A DNA stretch of 6,488 bases from NCBI GenBank assembly GCA_013329175.1, contig DUKR01000075.1:3304-9791 (forward strand), written 5' to 3'. The first letter of the stretch is position 1. Each line of letters opens with the position of its first letter. Made by a program: the position numbers and the translations under genes. This DNA comes from Candidatus Woesearchaeota archaeon (GTDB taxonomy: Archaea; Nanobdellota; Nanobdellia; Woesearchaeales; UBA11716). The notes under the pieces were generated by a model that saw only the letters and a program-made list of their open reading frames with translations, was not told the DNA's origin and did not search any database. Below, one piece after another: positions 6,302 to 6,488 of this stretch.

Positions 6302-6488
6302 GTTTGTTCTTGGGTTTTTATGGTATAGAATGGTGCCTTCTGGCTTCATCCCAAAATGCTTTTCGCGCTGTATCACTTCGCAATCCATCCACCCATGGCA
6401 GCAGGCCAATAGCATCTCGTGCAGGGCGCTGCTACCTGCGTGGTTGAAGGATGGGCGCCGCTCCTGTGCACGACGGAATTTTCAAGAG
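6302..6488. other. Unassigned stretch at the window edge
   Basis: No gene here can be supported. A plus-strand frame is open from ATG 6330 to the edge (53 codons, five cysteines, no Shine-Dalgarno). A minus-strand frame runs in from the edge for 37 codons to a TGA at 6375-6373, and could be the end of an upstream gene. A second minus frame is open across the whole stretch into the ATPase start. The part from 6385 to 6454 can fold on the plus strand (outer arms CCATCC/GGATGG and an inner hairpin 6418-6442). None of these products resembles a family I know. Confidence 0.4.

Noticed and set aside
6385..6460. A tRNA or SRP RNA at the window edge
   Set aside because: The tRNA T-loop GGTTCGAAT pattern is absent (GGTTGAAGG instead), and the SRP tetraloop and asymmetric-loop motif is not present on either strand.
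6152..6480. A minus-strand open frame from about 6480 to 6152 with an ATG at 6415
   Set aside because: It overlaps the ATPase start by 79 bases and runs through its TATA box and Shine-Dalgarno. No Shine-Dalgarno serves its ATG and the product resembles nothing I know.

Overview
The window looks like part of an archaeal chromosome, most likely from a DPANN lineage close to Woesearchaeota/Pacearchaeota. Support comes from TTTATAAA- and TATTTAAA-type TATA boxes upstream of two gene pairs, Shine-Dalgarno sites before most starts, and an archaeal type IV pilus-like secretion ATPase next to a double T2SSF-domain membrane platform. The wording of the ATPase core (a GTRSAGKS P-loop, an IGEVR Walker B box, a TIHG His box and a long C-terminal extension) resembles DPANN homologues as I remember them. 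The lineage is an inference; no database was searched.

All confident genes are on the minus strand, so reading order runs from high to low coordinates. Positions 6231-6488 hold the ATPase promoter (TATA box 6294-6301, an imperfect inverted repeat 6269-6292, a good Shine-Dalgarno at 6237-6241) and an unassigned stretch. Positions 3933-6230 encode the 765-residue secretion ATPase. After a 58-base gap, 1709-3874 encodes the 721-residue membrane platform (FlaJ/TadC type). Together they look like the motor and inner-membrane core of a pilus, archaellum-like or protein-export machine. No pilin or prepilin peptidase is visible here.

A 130-base gap then carries a hairpin over the platform stop codon and a TATA box (1612-1619) that starts a second unit: a GIDE-domain membrane protein (809-1570) and, 48 bases later, a LemA-family membrane protein (221-760). 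LemA and GIDE genes are often adjacent in bacteria and archaea, and the pair probably acts at the cytoplasmic membrane in an envelope or stress role. This unit looks more AT-rich than the secretion genes.

At the low-coordinate edge (1-203), 17 bases past the LemA stop, lies a reading frame resembling the late part of an ISL3-family transposase with no room for its N-terminal half, probably an insertion-sequence remnant. No CRISPR array, tRNA, rRNA or obvious phage gene was seen. The strongest biological theme is a divergent DPANN secretion motor/platform pair beside a LemA-GIDE unit; neither is an unambiguously new system.
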